In this document: piece after piece, positions 16,924-25,849 of the stretch
Position numbering within the stretch: position 1 is the stretch's first letter
Layout of the letters: every line of letters starts with the position of its first letter
Virus record (IMG/VR): IMGVR_UViG_3300009168_000011
Span: 1-60,720 of that record
Reading direction: 5' to 3' (one strand)
Source: a virus
DNA length: 60,720 bases
Made by a program: the position numbers and the translations under genes
Notes under the pieces: generated by a model
Database searches by the model: none
Told to the model about the DNA's origin: nothing
What the model saw: the letters and a program-made list of their open reading frames with translations, nothing else

Positions 16924-18011
16924 CAGCCAATCCTCCTCGGCAGATACGGAGCCTTGACGGCGAGGTAGCCGTCCACCGTGCACACCAGATCGGAGGCGAT
17001 CTTCTGTAGCTCGTGAGCCATGACGCCCAGCCACCGACCCGGACGATCATTGTAGTTGAAGAAGTAGAAGCGGGCCCCGGCGGCATCCTTCCCGGCGAAG
17101 ACGATGTTGTGCTTCAGGCGGATGTCCGACCTTGCGAACCCGCCCGGTCCCATCGCTGCCTGCAGGCCAACCCCGGCCAGCTGACCAACCGCGTTCCACG
17201 GCGACGACGCCGCCTCCGCCGAGCGGGCACTGTTCGCTTGGCTGCTGTAGATACTAGCAATGTTACCGTAGCCCTGCTGCGCCGCCTGATAGCCAGCCAG
17301 CGGGACTTGCGCCGCACCACCGGCAGCACCGAGAGCCTGCGCACCGATCCCGCCCTGCGCCTGCATGTTGCCCTGCCCGGCCTGCCCGAAGGCGAGGATG
17401 CCCGACTGCCCGCCGCGTCCGAAGTTGGCGGCGTCCGCCGTGTACTGCATGCCCAGCTGCTGCGCCGCGTTACGGGCGCGCGTCATGGCGTTGGCCTCGA
17501 TCAGCGCCCGCTGCGGTAGCTGCTGGGTACGCATCGCCGCCATGCGACCAACGTCCAGCGGGCCGCCGCCAAGCGCGCCCACGGTACGCATCGCCTGCGC
17601 GTCCTGCCCGGAGAACGCCGTCTCGATATCGCCCTTGGCCGCCAGCGCCTGACGCTGCTGCTCGGCGGGGGTGCTATATTCCTGCACTGCCTTGTAATAG
17701 GCTTCCTCGGCGGGGATGCCGTACTGCTTGTACCGCTCCATCGCCTGCGTCATCTGGCCGATATTGAGGTCGGCCATCGTGTCGAGCCGTTCGGACGACC
17801 GCGCCGCCTGCGCCATCTGCGCCTCGACGGCAGGCTTCATCGTTTCGTTGAAATATGTCTCAGTGAAGTTCTGCGCCTGCTGGGCGATGTTCGCCATCTG
17901 CGCCGTTGCCCGGCTGATCTGCGGGTCGTACGCGGTCTTCTGGCTCTTGCCCCCGCCCCAAGAAGCGACACTCCGACCTGAGCATCCGGTAGAGGAGAAC
18001 GTCCTGCCCAT
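16923..18011 (-). CDS. Virion-associated protein ending in a short peptidase S74-like chaperone domain
   Basis: A 362-residue protein; AAGGAG lies nine bases before the ATG at 18011. Residues 30-280 are Ala/Gln-rich and helical. The C-terminus (295-362) matches the start of the intramolecular chaperone domain of the S74 family: S295-D-I-R-L-K300-H-N-I, where Ser and Lys would form the self-cleavage dyad, then F-Y-F-F-N-Y and G-V-M-A-H-E-L. The domain is shorter than usual. S74 domains trimerise tail fibres and cut themselves off, so their use on a protein encoded with internal virion proteins is notable. The first 50 codons overlap the acetyltransferase gene in another frame. A later start (M39) cannot be excluded. 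Confidence 0.75.
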   Translation of the reverse strand: MGRTFSSTGCSGRSVASWGGGKSQKTAYDPQISRATAQMANIAQQAQNFTETYFNETMKPAVEAQMAQAARSSERLDTMADLNIGQMTQAMERYKQYGIPAEEAYYKAVQEYSTPAEQQRQALAAKGDIETAFSGQDAQAMRTVGALGGGPLDVGRMAAMRTQQLPQRALIEANAMTRARNAAQQLGMQYTADAANFGRGGQSGILAFGQAGQGNMQAQGGIGAQALGAAGGAAQVPLAGYQAAQQGYGNIASIYSSQANSARSAEAASSPWNAVGQLAGVGLQAAMGPGGFARSDIRLKHNIVFAGKDAAGARFYFFNYNDRPGRWLGVMAHELQKIASDLVCTVDGYLAVKAPYLPRRIG

Positions 18012-18429
18012 GAACTCCTGCTCCTTTCAGCCGTGCCTCGATAGAGAACCCGATATTTTCGAGGAAGCGGCGGCTGTCGGTATTGTCTTCCTCGACCCAC
18101 CCCGTGATCCGCGTACAGCCAAGCTGGTCGAAGGGATACTTAAATGCCCAGAACAGGAACTCGCGGTTGAGCCAGCGCCTGCCCGGCTTGCCTGCGATAT
18201 GACAGAAGACATTGGACCCGTTGTATTCGACATAGAGCAGCGCCGCTATGATCTCGCCGTCGACCCGAAGCACGATGCCCTTCTGCTGAAAGGACGGGTT
18301 GATCGGGATGAAACCCTTGATGAAATTGAACGCCGCGTCCTCGTCTGCCACAACCTCGTGGCGCGCTCGCAGCCTGTCACCGTGCGGTGTATCATCGGTC
18401 ACACGGGCGAGCAACTTCTCAGCGATCAT
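17860..18429 (-). CDS. GNAT-family N-acetyltransferase
   Basis: A 189-residue protein whose ATG overlaps the stop of the upstream fibre gene (ATGA). The central part has the GNAT pattern: a beta strand with G-E-I-I-A-A-L-L-Y-V-E, an aromatic-rich segment, and T-R-I-T-G-W-V-E-E-D-N followed by S-R-R-F-L-E-N-I-G-F, the usual end of the acetyl-CoA-binding region. Similar enzymes lie among tail genes of other podoviruses; their substrate is unknown. The last 50 codons overlap the next gene by 152 bases. The recognisable fold ends at about V-L-L-Y-R-M-L, so the extra tail could reflect a lost stop codon or a sequencing frameshift. Confidence 0.75.
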   Translation of the reverse strand: MIAEKLLARVTDDTPHGDRLRARHEVVADEDAAFNFIKGFIPINPSFQQKGIVLRVDGEIIAALLYVEYNGSNVFCHIAGKPGRRWLNREFLFWAFKYPFDQLGCTRITGWVEEDNTDSRRFLENIGFSIEARLKGAGVHGQDVLLYRMLRSECRFLGRGQEPEDRVRPADQPGNGADGEHRPAGAELH

Positions 18430-20321
18430 CGTTTGTAAACTATCCCCCGCATCGACGTAGAGTAGAACCTCGTATAGCTGCCCAAGGTACGCCGCAACTC
18501 CAGCCGGTACGTGCACGGCGTGTCAGCGAGAGGCATCTCGTCGTAGAACTCGAAGTTGTAGGAGATCACCCGGTTGTCGACCACGCCGAGACCGGTATAG
18601 GTCTGCAGTATCTTGCCATCGTTGAGCCGCATGATCCGAAAATCGATATGGTCAGGGTTGCTGCCTGACCCCTCAAGGATCAGCGAGACGTTGATGCTCA
18701 CCACCTGCGTCATCCCGTTCGCCGCGATCACCGTGATCAGCACATCCGTCGGAAGACTGATCCACGTGTTGAACGCCGAGGTGGGACGATACCCAAGGGT
18801 GCCGTAATCGTAGAAGAAGAAATCGAAATCGAAGGTGGCGTTTTCCTGCAGCTTGACCGTGCCAATGGCGGCCTCTTGGATGACCGCGTTGCGGATGTAG
18901 GTGATGCCACCGATCACCTCGAACGGGACGCCCGAGGCGTTCTCGATCCTGAAACGGTCAGCCTTGACGATGAACGCTGACTGCCCCGCCCCGCTGATCA
19001 GTTCGATGCCGGTGATGATGCCACCCGCCTGCACCGTCAGCACGTACTCGGCGTAGATGCCGTTCACCGCGTTGAATATCTGTTCGATGTTGGCCGTGTT
19101 GCCCGCCACCGTGGTCGACACGTTGGTGATCTGCACCGCCAACGCGCTATCCGCGTTAGCCCGCGCAGTCTGCTCGGTCACGATCATGCCTTGGGTCTGC
19201 ATGATCTGCGTCTGCTGGTCAGAGTTCACCGCGACGACCTGATCGACCCGCGTACTCAACGCCGCGTCAGCGCTCGCCCGCACCGTCTCCTCAGTCGCAA
19301 TCCGTGCCGTCAGCACGGTGAGGTTAGTGCCCTGCCCGTTGACCGTTGCCGTCAGGTTGGTGATCTGGGTGCCCAGCGCGGTGTCGGCATCAGCACGGAC
19401 AGTCTTTTCGGTATTGAGGGCAGCATTGGTCGCGGCGATCTCACCGGTATGTCCGGTCACCGTCGCACTCAGGTTGGTGATCTGGGTTGCCTGCGCCGTG
19501 TCGGCGGCTGCGCGGGTGCTCTCCTCCGCCGCAATCCGGGCAGTGTTGTCAGCAACCTGATCCGCATTGACGTCCACCGACGCCTCAATGGTGGACATGC
19601 GGGTCGCGGCAGCAGCATCGGCGGTCGCCCGTGTCGTCTCCTCCGTCGCGATCCGAGCCGTCACGGTCGAGTTGTTGGTGTTCACTGTGGCAGTAAGCGT
19701 GTCGACCCGCGTGCCCAGCGCTGTGTCCGCCGTCGCCCGCGCCGTCGCCTCGCTGGCGATAGACGCCTGCACGGTCTCGTTGTTAGTATTCACCACCGCA
19801 GTCAGCGCTGTGATGTCCGTCGCCAATGCCGTATCGGCAGTGATGCGCGCCGACTGCTCGTTGGAGATCGCCGCCGTGTTGGCGAGGATACGCTGGTCGT
19901 CGACCGGGGCCCACGCCGACCCGCTCCAGCGATGCAGCTTGAAATTGTCGTCGCTGTCGAACCACAGATCGCCGACATTCAGTTCATAGGGTGGCGAGGC
20001 AGGCGGGTCTGCCTGCAAGTAGGTGGTGTTCGACCCGTCCCCAGTGGCGATGATCTGCTGGATTTGCTGCGACAGCGCCTCATCGGCATTGATGCGCGCC
20101 GTCTGCTCGATCCGGATCGCCGCGTTCATCCCCGCGAGCGCAGCGTCCACCTCCGACAGCGACTGCTGCAACGCGCTGCTCGTGCCGGAGCCGGACAGCC
20201 CCGCATTATCCAAGAGCGCGATGATCCGCTCAAGGTTGTACTTCATCGCAGTCAGCAGGGAGTAGTCGGCATTGTCTACTGACTGGACCGCCGGTAGCCC
20301 TTGCCAGCCCAGCTGTGACAC
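18426..20321 (-). CDS. Tail tip/fibre protein with coiled-coil repeats and a J-protein-like segment
   Basis: A 631-residue protein with a GTG start overlapping the upstream stop (TAGTG). Residues 1-130 form an adhesion head that includes a W-F-D-S-D-D-N carbohydrate-type motif. Residues 140-430 consist of repeats built on I-A-T-E-E-T-x-R-A-x-A-D-x-A-L-x-T-R-V, typical of a trimeric coiled coil. Residues 440-500 (Y-A-E-Y-V-L-T-V-Q-A-G-G, I-T-G-I-E-L, F-I-V-K-A-D-R-F-R-I) resemble the central part of lambda-type tip attachment protein J (DUF1983). The C-terminal 130 residues form a beta-rich domain. It probably connects the tail tip to the receptor-binding fibres. Confidence 0.8.
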   Translation of the reverse strand: MSQLGWQGLPAVQSVDNADYSLLTAMKYNLERIIALLDNAGLSGSGTSSALQQSLSEVDAALAGMNAAIRIEQTARINADEALSQQIQQIIATGDGSNTTYLQADPPASPPYELNVGDLWFDSDDNFKLHRWSGSAWAPVDDQRILANTAAISNEQSARITADTALATDITALTAVVNTNNETVQASIASEATARATADTALGTRVDTLTATVNTNNSTVTARIATEETTRATADAAAATRMSTIEASVDVNADQVADNTARIAAEESTRAAADTAQATQITNLSATVTGHTGEIAATNAALNTEKTVRADADTALGTQITNLTATVNGQGTNLTVLTARIATEETVRASADAALSTRVDQVVAVNSDQQTQIMQTQGMIVTEQTARANADSALAVQITNVSTTVAGNTANIEQIFNAVNGIYAEYVLTVQAGGIITGIELISGAGQSAFIVKADRFRIENASGVPFEVIGGITYIRNAVIQEAAIGTVKLQENATFDFDFFFYDYGTLGYRPTSAFNTWISLPTDVLITVIAANGMTQVVSINVSLILEGSGSNPDHIDFRIMRLNDGKILQTYTGLGVVDNRVISYNFEFYDEMPLADTPCTYRLELRRTLGSYTRFYSTSMRGIVYKR

Positions 20322-22135
20322 TAGCCGCCCCTCAGTTCCATCACCGTAGTGGCGATCTCCAGAGCCGTGACCTCGACGTTGCCGACGATCTTAACCTCCA
20401 ACGCCTTCGACCGGAACGGGGCAATCCGTACCGGTTCGAGCGAGGTCAGGTTGTGCGATGACCACAGTTCGCCATCGCCATAGAACAGAACCTGCACCTG
20501 CTTGGTCGACCCCTCCGGCGGGAGGTTCTTGAGGATGCTGCCGTTGACGTCGACCGTGTTGACCGGTGCCGTGTTGAGCGCCCCCATCAATCCGCCGGGA
20601 TCGTCGAACATATCCTCGTTGGCTGCGATGATATCGTCCCGCAGCTTCACGTAGTCAGCCATGTCGGCGAGTTCAGAGTACACCGCATCAAGCCGGAACG
20701 CGGAGAAGGTCATGCCGTATGGCAGGGGGAAAATCTTCGACCGCCACTCGTAGTTGAGCGGGGCGTTGACGTTGAAGTCGAGTTCGTAAATCAGGTTGTC
20801 GACCGGATCGACGTAGTAGAGCCGTCCGGTATAGGTGTCGATGTGCACGGCGCTCGCCCGGAAGCTGATATTGGACAGGGCAGGCGGGTCATCCCGCCCG
20901 ATCACCATCGCCTTGTTGCGCAGCGGCGTCGTCGGGTAGGTGGCGAAGTACCGCCCGTCGTAGACCGCGCCGCTCATCAGGCTCGGCAGCTGCTGCTGCC
21001 ACTCGTCGCGCCGGAACAGTGCACCCGTGATCACGCCGCGCATACTCGGCCCGATCCCGACCATCCCTTCCGGGCTGGCGTAGAGCACGCCATACTCGTC
21101 ACTGGCGATGGACCGCTTGGACACGCACGGCTGGATGATCGGCACGCGCTCGACCGCCATCTGCGCCGGGTCGACGCCGTTGAGGATGTACGGCCAGCGG
21201 TTGGTCATCACGACGATGGACGCGCCGAACACCTTGAGCCCGATGATGTCGTCCTCGACCGCGATTGCAAAGCCTATCGGCCACGCGTGCGGATAGTAGG
21301 GGACAGAGAAGTAGATCGTGCTGCCAATGAACCCGGCAAAGAAGCCGTTGGGGTGCGTCACCAGCCCCTGCAGGTCATCGGGTGGCGGTGTCCAGCCTTC
21401 GGTCGTCAGCGGCTCTCCTAGCTCGGCTGCCGTGCTGTCATCGACGTAGGTCAGCGTCGAGATCGGTATCTCCTCGACGAACAGGTAGGCGTCGCTGGTG
21501 CCGCCAGTGACCGACCGGTAGATGCGGGTGTGGGTAATGTTGTACTCGGGGTCCGGCAGCGGTGCGCCATCGAACCCGGTCAGCTGAACTGTCTGCCCCG
21601 GCTGCACGTCGACGAGATTGGACGGCGGCGATGGTGCGCTCTCCTGCGACACCAAGCCGAACGTCGAGACGTAGGTATAGACGTAGACACGGGTCTCGAT
21701 CACTCCCGTCCCAGTGCCGACAGCAGTTGCCACCAGTGGCGGGACCGGGGTCGGCACGCCCATCGGCATCCACGTTTGCGGGTACGGCTCGCCGGGTGCA
21801 CCAGCCGCCACCATGTCCTTGTTGATCTGCTTCGGAGGGCCGTCACCCGTGTAGTACAATCGGTAGTCGGTATCGCCGACGACGGGACTGAGCGCGATGT
21901 CGACGTCCGTATCCCATGTCAGCCAGTAAGACGGGCCAGCCGTGTAATACTTGTAGATCGTTAGGGGGGCGGTGCCCACTGGAGGGGTGTAGACGTGCAG
22001 CGGGCCACGCCAAGCCCGCAGCGCACCGGAGTACAGCTTGACGTTGTCGGCCTGCTGCGCCTGTCCCTGCTCAAGAAGCGTAGGGTTCAGGCGCGGTACA
22101 AGCCCATCGAAGTGGTCGATGGTGAGTTTCGGCAC
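20321..22135 (-). CDS. Tail nozzle-like protein
   Basis: A 604-residue beta-rich protein with a GTG start preceded by GAGGGG. The N-terminus (F-D-G-L-V-P-R-L-N-P, Q-A-Q-Q-A-D-N-V-K-L-Y-S-G) is typical of podovirus proteins that line the distal tail tube. Several W/Y-rich strands follow and the middle has D-E-Y-G-V-L-Y-A-S-P-E-G and similar blade-like repeats, suggesting a beta-propeller as in tail nozzle proteins. It overlaps the fibre gene by one base and follows the Pro-rich protein. The assignment is by layout and position, not by a catalytic motif. Confidence 0.65.
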   Translation of the reverse strand: MPKLTIDHFDGLVPRLNPTLLEQGQAQQADNVKLYSGALRAWRGPLHVYTPPVGTAPLTIYKYYTAGPSYWLTWDTDVDIALSPVVGDTDYRLYYTGDGPPKQINKDMVAAGAPGEPYPQTWMPMGVPTPVPPLVATAVGTGTGVIETRVYVYTYVSTFGLVSQESAPSPPSNLVDVQPGQTVQLTGFDGAPLPDPEYNITHTRIYRSVTGGTSDAYLFVEEIPISTLTYVDDSTAAELGEPLTTEGWTPPPDDLQGLVTHPNGFFAGFIGSTIYFSVPYYPHAWPIGFAIAVEDDIIGLKVFGASIVVMTNRWPYILNGVDPAQMAVERVPIIQPCVSKRSIASDEYGVLYASPEGMVGIGPSMRGVITGALFRRDEWQQQLPSLMSGAVYDGRYFATYPTTPLRNKAMVIGRDDPPALSNISFRASAVHIDTYTGRLYYVDPVDNLIYELDFNVNAPLNYEWRSKIFPLPYGMTFSAFRLDAVYSELADMADYVKLRDDIIAANEDMFDDPGGLMGALNTAPVNTVDVNGSILKNLPPEGSTKQVQVLFYGDGELWSSHNLTSLEPVRIAPFRSKALEVKIVGNVEVTALEIATTVMELRGG

Positions 22136-22151
22136 CTGCCCCTCGCTTTCG

Positions 22152-23729
22152 TTAGCTGGGCTTCGCCTTCGACGTCGCCTTCACGTTGTCCTTCAGGTCG
22201 AGCTTGAGTTGCCTGCCCTGCGTTTTGCCTTTCGGCTTGGACGACTTGTCATCCTTCTTGTCGTCCGGCTTGCCGAGCACCGCGTCCTTCAGCCGCTGCC
22301 CCACGCCGGGGTGTGCCGCCCTCTCGGCGCGGTCCTTGTCGCCCTGACGCGTTGCTTCGGCAGCGCGGTCGGCCTCACGCTTGCGGGCCTCGGCCTCCTT
22401 CTCCCGCTGCCCCGACGCGCCCGTGGGTTTCTCGTCGGGCGGGGTCGGAAGCGGAGTGCCTGCCGACACGTCGGTGTCTTTCGCCTGCGCCGCCTCGCGC
22501 ACCTTGGCCTCCGCGTTGACCCGCGCCTGCGCAGCTTCCTGCGCTTGCAGGTGCGCCTCGTTCCAAGCGGCCTGCTCATCCTCGGTCAGGCCCTCAGGCG
22601 GCGGCGGCAGGTCACCCGTGCCAGTCGAGACATGCTCCGACTGCGCCTCGGGATCGACCTTCCTCACCTTCTTCGCATCGCCCGGCTTGGCCGGGTTGAG
22701 GCCAATGTCGCCCGCTTGCGGCGGACGCGGCGGGTCGTAGGACGGCGGCAGCTGCCGACCCTCCTGCTCCGGCACGCCTGCCTTGAGCGGCGGTCGCGGC
22801 GTCTCAGCCCTCACCCCGACACCCGGCTGGAGCGGCGGCGGCGGCTGGGTGCCCGCAGGTCCCGGCATGATCGGATACTCGGGCGAGCCTCCGCCGGGGC
22901 TGGGGAACGACTGCGCAATCGGGTGCACCGGCCCGTCGCCGAAGTTCATCGCCGGGAGAGTAGCCGCAGTGTCCGGCCATTCCTCCAGATGGGTCGGCTG
23001 CGGCGGCTGCCCGGCTATCGGCTGCGACGGGTGCGGCACGTTCTCGCGCGTCTTCAACTCCAACGGCTTGACGCGCGTGCCGTCCTCGTCGAAGTCGTCT
23101 GCCTCCGTCGGGAGGACGGACCCCATGTTGGGGTCAGCCTCATCCCTCGGGGGGATATCGCCGGAGCCGGTCGAGACATGCTCCGGGATTACCCGGTGCG
23201 CGTCGTCCGGCATGTACGGCGTGACCTCGGGCGGGGCACCCTTCTCAAGCTCCGGCGGAGCCTGCGGGTTTCCCTCCTTGTCCGCCGTCTGCTGTCGCGG
23301 ATCGCCTTCCTCCTCGTGGCCGATCATCGGCTGCTGCTCGGACAGGCTCGTGTGCGGATAGCGGTCGGGGTACAAATCCTTGTACTCCTCCGGGTTCTGC
23401 GCCGGACCGGTCGGCTGGGCTTCCCCGCCGACACCCGGAGCGCCGGGCACGTTGACTTCGGGGTAGGGCAGGTAGGTCGGGGCTGCGCCGGTCACTGGCT
23501 CCTGCTCATCGTCCTTGCGTACGAGGCCCATCTCCTCGGCCCGCTTCCGCCCGTCGGCGGTGATCTCGAACGTGCCGCCCGTGAATGTCCCCAACGAAAC
23601 GATGTTGCCATCAATCGTGGCCACCAGCGTGCCGCCTGCAGTGTAGGCGTCCTTGGTGCCAGAGTAGAGCCTCTCACCGACCTCACGGATTTCGGTCTTG
23701 TCCATGTCGTCGACACGCTTGCCAGTCAT
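22152..23729 (-). CDS. Proline-rich low-complexity virion protein, function unknown
   Basis: A 525-residue protein. Residues 1-70 look folded (G-T-L-V-A-T-I-D-G-N-I-V-S-L-G-T-F-T-G-G). The rest is Pro/Gly/Glu-rich and probably disordered, with a repeated E-H-V-S-T-G-x-G-D-(I/L)-P-P motif at three places, then a Glu/Ala/Lys-rich stretch and a Lys-rich end. The three repeats are spread through the disordered part and could be docking sites. It starts by ATGA overlap with the 59-residue gene and lies between fibre genes and the nozzle-like gene. I do not recognise a family. Confidence 0.75.
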   Translation of the reverse strand: MTGKRVDDMDKTEIREVGERLYSGTKDAYTAGGTLVATIDGNIVSLGTFTGGTFEITADGRKRAEEMGLVRKDDEQEPVTGAAPTYLPYPEVNVPGAPGVGGEAQPTGPAQNPEEYKDLYPDRYPHTSLSEQQPMIGHEEEGDPRQQTADKEGNPQAPPELEKGAPPEVTPYMPDDAHRVIPEHVSTGSGDIPPRDEADPNMGSVLPTEADDFDEDGTRVKPLELKTRENVPHPSQPIAGQPPQPTHLEEWPDTAATLPAMNFGDGPVHPIAQSFPSPGGGSPEYPIMPGPAGTQPPPPLQPGVGVRAETPRPPLKAGVPEQEGRQLPPSYDPPRPPQAGDIGLNPAKPGDAKKVRKVDPEAQSEHVSTGTGDLPPPPEGLTEDEQAAWNEAHLQAQEAAQARVNAEAKVREAAQAKDTDVSAGTPLPTPPDEKPTGASGQREKEAEARKREADRAAEATRQGDKDRAERAAHPGVGQRLKDAVLGKPDDKKDDKSSKPKGKTQGRQLKLDLKDNVKATSKAKPS

Positions 23730-23905
23730 GATTTCTTTCCCTTCCCGAAGATCGGGGCCGCGCTGCCGCCGCCTATTTTACCCGGACGCGGCACGGAGGC
23801 GAAGGTGCCACCCTGCGGGTCAGCGGAGTATTCGCTGATTGTGTTGACGGGCTTGGTCGCCTTGCCCAAGGACTTCAGTCCGCCAATGTTTTTCGGGGTT
23901 GCCAT
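23726..23905 (-). CDS. Small basic glycine-rich protein, function unknown
   Basis: A 59-residue protein; GGAGG lies six bases before the ATG at 23905, and the gene overlaps the next start by four bases. It begins M-A-T-P-K-N-I-G-G-L, and ends G-K-G-K-K-S. It is lysine- and glycine-rich without a membrane segment. The strong ribosome binding site and tight overlaps argue that it is real. Confidence 0.75.
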   Translation of the reverse strand: MATPKNIGGLKSLGKATKPVNTISEYSADPQGGTFASVPRPGKIGGGSAAPIFGKGKKS

Positions 23906-23915
23906 CGAGAGCCTC

Positions 23916-24353
23916 CTATGTCTTGCGTGAGATCATATCGACATACGCTGTTGCCTCGGGTGTCGTCTGCCCCACGCGGCGAACGGTGACAGCGATCCTA
24001 GCAGTGATAGACTGGTTTATAGAGGTATTCGCCACGATATACCACTGGTGCGATACGGTTAATGGCAGCCACGCACCGAGCGTCCCGTTAACCGGGCCTC
24101 CGCTTATAGTCTGCGTGTAGACCTCGAAGTTTCCAGCCGCTCCGAGTGGGTCCACCCAGTGCTCCAGCACGTTACCGGCACCCGCTGTGGAAAGCGGGGC
24201 GATGCAGGCTTTGCCGTTGGAGTTAAGTTCATACCCGACCCGCTGCGCGGTGTTGGACCCAGTAGTCAGCATCGACTGGTCGTGCAGGGAGATCACACCC
24301 GGCAGCCCAGCCAGTCCCTTGGTGGCGAACAGGAGTTGCTGGATACCGCTCAT
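23916..24353 (-). CDS. Probable tail or fibre-associated protein
   Basis: A 145-residue beta-rich protein whose start overlaps the upstream fibre gene stop by four bases. It is rich in Gly, Thr and Ser with short hydrophobic strands (W-L-P-L-T-V, W-Y-I-V-A-N-T). No family is recognised; the place between fibre genes suggests a fibre accessory or cap. Confidence 0.7.
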   Translation of the reverse strand: MSGIQQLLFATKGLAGLPGVISLHDQSMLTTGSNTAQRVGYELNSNGKACIAPLSTAGAGNVLEHWVDPLGAAGNFEVYTQTISGGPVNGTLGAWLPLTVSHQWYIVANTSINQSITARIAVTVRRVGQTTPEATAYVDMISRKT

Positions 24354-25387
24354 ATAATAAACCAGATGTCGTTCTCGACGTGCAGCAGCGTCACGACCCC
24401 CTTCGGCGGCAGGGTCTTGGTGCCGGTAACAGACGAGTTGGCGTGGATCAGGATCGGCCCGCCCGAGCCGATGCTCAGGTCATTGGTGCCATTGTTGACA
24501 ATGGTCACCGCCATGCCGATGGGCAGCGGCACCAGCGCGAACGCCGGGACCGTGATCCCCTGCGCCCCGGTGTTCTTCCCATAAATGTGGCCACCCGCGT
24601 CCTTGAGGGCGATGGCATAGTTGCCATCCTGCCGGTTCTGCGGGACGTCGCGGTAGCCGATCACAACCTGCGCGCCGCCCGTGATAGTGTAGATCGTCGA
24701 CCCCGCCGCCAGCCCGACGATGGTCTTGTTGGTGAGGGTGTCGGTGGTGGCGCGGCCAACCATCACGTCGGTCGTGTTCGGGAACGTCAGCGTGGCGCTA
24801 CCGGCTGGGGCGGTCAGCAGGTTACCGGCAAGGCGGATGATGTTGCCCGTCGCCGTGTCGATGGTCTTGTTCGACAGGATGTTGGTGCTGTTCACGGTCA
24901 GCAGCGCCGAGCCGCCGACAGTCACCGGGTTCTGGAAATCTATCGCGGCCCCGCTGACAGCCAGCGGATACCCGATCACCAGCGACCCGGCCCGGATGGT
25001 GATGATGTCCAGCGCACTGTCGCCTAGCTCGACACTGCCGTACGCCTTGAACGGCCCGGTGATAACGCCGCCTTCCACGTCCATCTTGCTGGCCATGCCA
25101 GCCGCCGTGATCCTTAGCTCCAGCTTGTCATCGACATCGTACGTGCGCGCAGTCGTCCCCTCCTGCCCGCGCTGAACGACGAAGCTGTCATTGATCCGTT
25201 GCGTGCACTTGACGATCTCGATCTGGTTGGACGGGTTGACTAGCGTGGCGTGGAAGTATTCCCCCTTCGCACTGTCGGGGGCGGGGAACGCGTTGCCGTA
25301 GCCGCTGCTCAGGGTGATGGTCGTAATGCCGGGGCCGACGGATGCGGCGAGGGGACCAGTGGCATTGTTGGCGAACAGAGCAGGCAT
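24350..25387 (-). CDS. Tail fibre protein
   Basis: A 345-residue protein. Residues 1-90 form an attachment domain (T-T-I-T-L-S-S-G-Y-G-N-A-F-P, then I-E-I-V-K-C-T-Q-R and R-G-Q-E-G-T-T-A-R) that is common in phage fibres; this R-x-Q-E-G-T-x-A motif usually sits just before a shaft. The middle has T-D-T-L-T-N-K-T-I and I-L-S-N-K-T-I-D repeats typical of fibre shafts. The C-terminus is a small beta domain. It probably forms a trimer in the host recognition apparatus. Confidence 0.8.
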   Translation of the reverse strand: MPALFANNATGPLAASVGPGITTITLSSGYGNAFPAPDSAKGEYFHATLVNPSNQIEIVKCTQRINDSFVVQRGQEGTTARTYDVDDKLELRITAAGMASKMDVEGGVITGPFKAYGSVELGDSALDIITIRAGSLVIGYPLAVSGAAIDFQNPVTVGGSALLTVNSTNILSNKTIDTATGNIIRLAGNLLTAPAGSATLTFPNTTDVMVGRATTDTLTNKTIVGLAAGSTIYTITGGAQVVIGYRDVPQNRQDGNYAIALKDAGGHIYGKNTGAQGITVPAFALVPLPIGMAVTIVNNGTNDLSIGSGGPILIHANSSVTGTKTLPPKGVVTLLHVENDIWFII

Positions 25388-25396
25388 GACACCCCC

Positions 25397-25849
25397 TTAG
25401 GTAATGGTCACGGTCCACGTGATCGACAGGCTGTCCGTCGGGTCCTTGGTGATCGTCGTGTAGGTCGACCGGTTCTGCATCTGACCAGCGGATGCGGCGT
25501 TGAACAGTCCCGCCTCCTGCAGTGCTCCCGACCCAACCCCCGCTCCGAACGTGCAGACGTAGGTCGTTACGGTGGTGGAGTTGGTCGCCGAGGTCAGCGC
25601 CGTGCGCGACCCGGCGATCTCCGCCGCCAGCTGCGCGTCGCCGACCGCCGGGGCAGTGCCCCCCGTGCCGACCGCCATGTGGGTCATCGCTCCCAGCGAC
25701 GGGCTCGCCAGCATGCGGTTGGCGATGACGCTCTTGCCTACCGTAGTGACGAGGTTCTTGACCCTGCGACGCGCCTTGATGCGTCCCCTTCGGTCCCGCA
25801 GAACAATGTCCAGCTGACCCACGATCCTGATTGTGTCTTCACTCTGCAT
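25397..25849 (-). CDS. Phage tail protein with GTGGTAP motif
   Basis: A 150-residue protein. The ATG at 25849 is chosen because AAGGAG lies eight bases upstream; a longer form from 25894 would overlap the previous gene. The pattern V-T-T-V-G-K, A-V-G-T-G-G-T-A-P, L-A-A-E-I-A-G-S-R and G-A-L-Q-E-A-G-L-F is shared by small tail proteins encoded beside fibre genes in many phages. Its role is structural, probably at the tip or fibre junction. Confidence 0.75.
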   Translation of the reverse strand: MQSEDTIRIVGQLDIVLRDRRGRIKARRRVKNLVTTVGKSVIANRMLASPSLGAMTHMAVGTGGTAPAVGDAQLAAEIAGSRTALTSATNSTTVTTYVCTFGAGVGSGALQEAGLFNAASAGQMQNRSTYTTITKDPTDSLSITWTVTIT

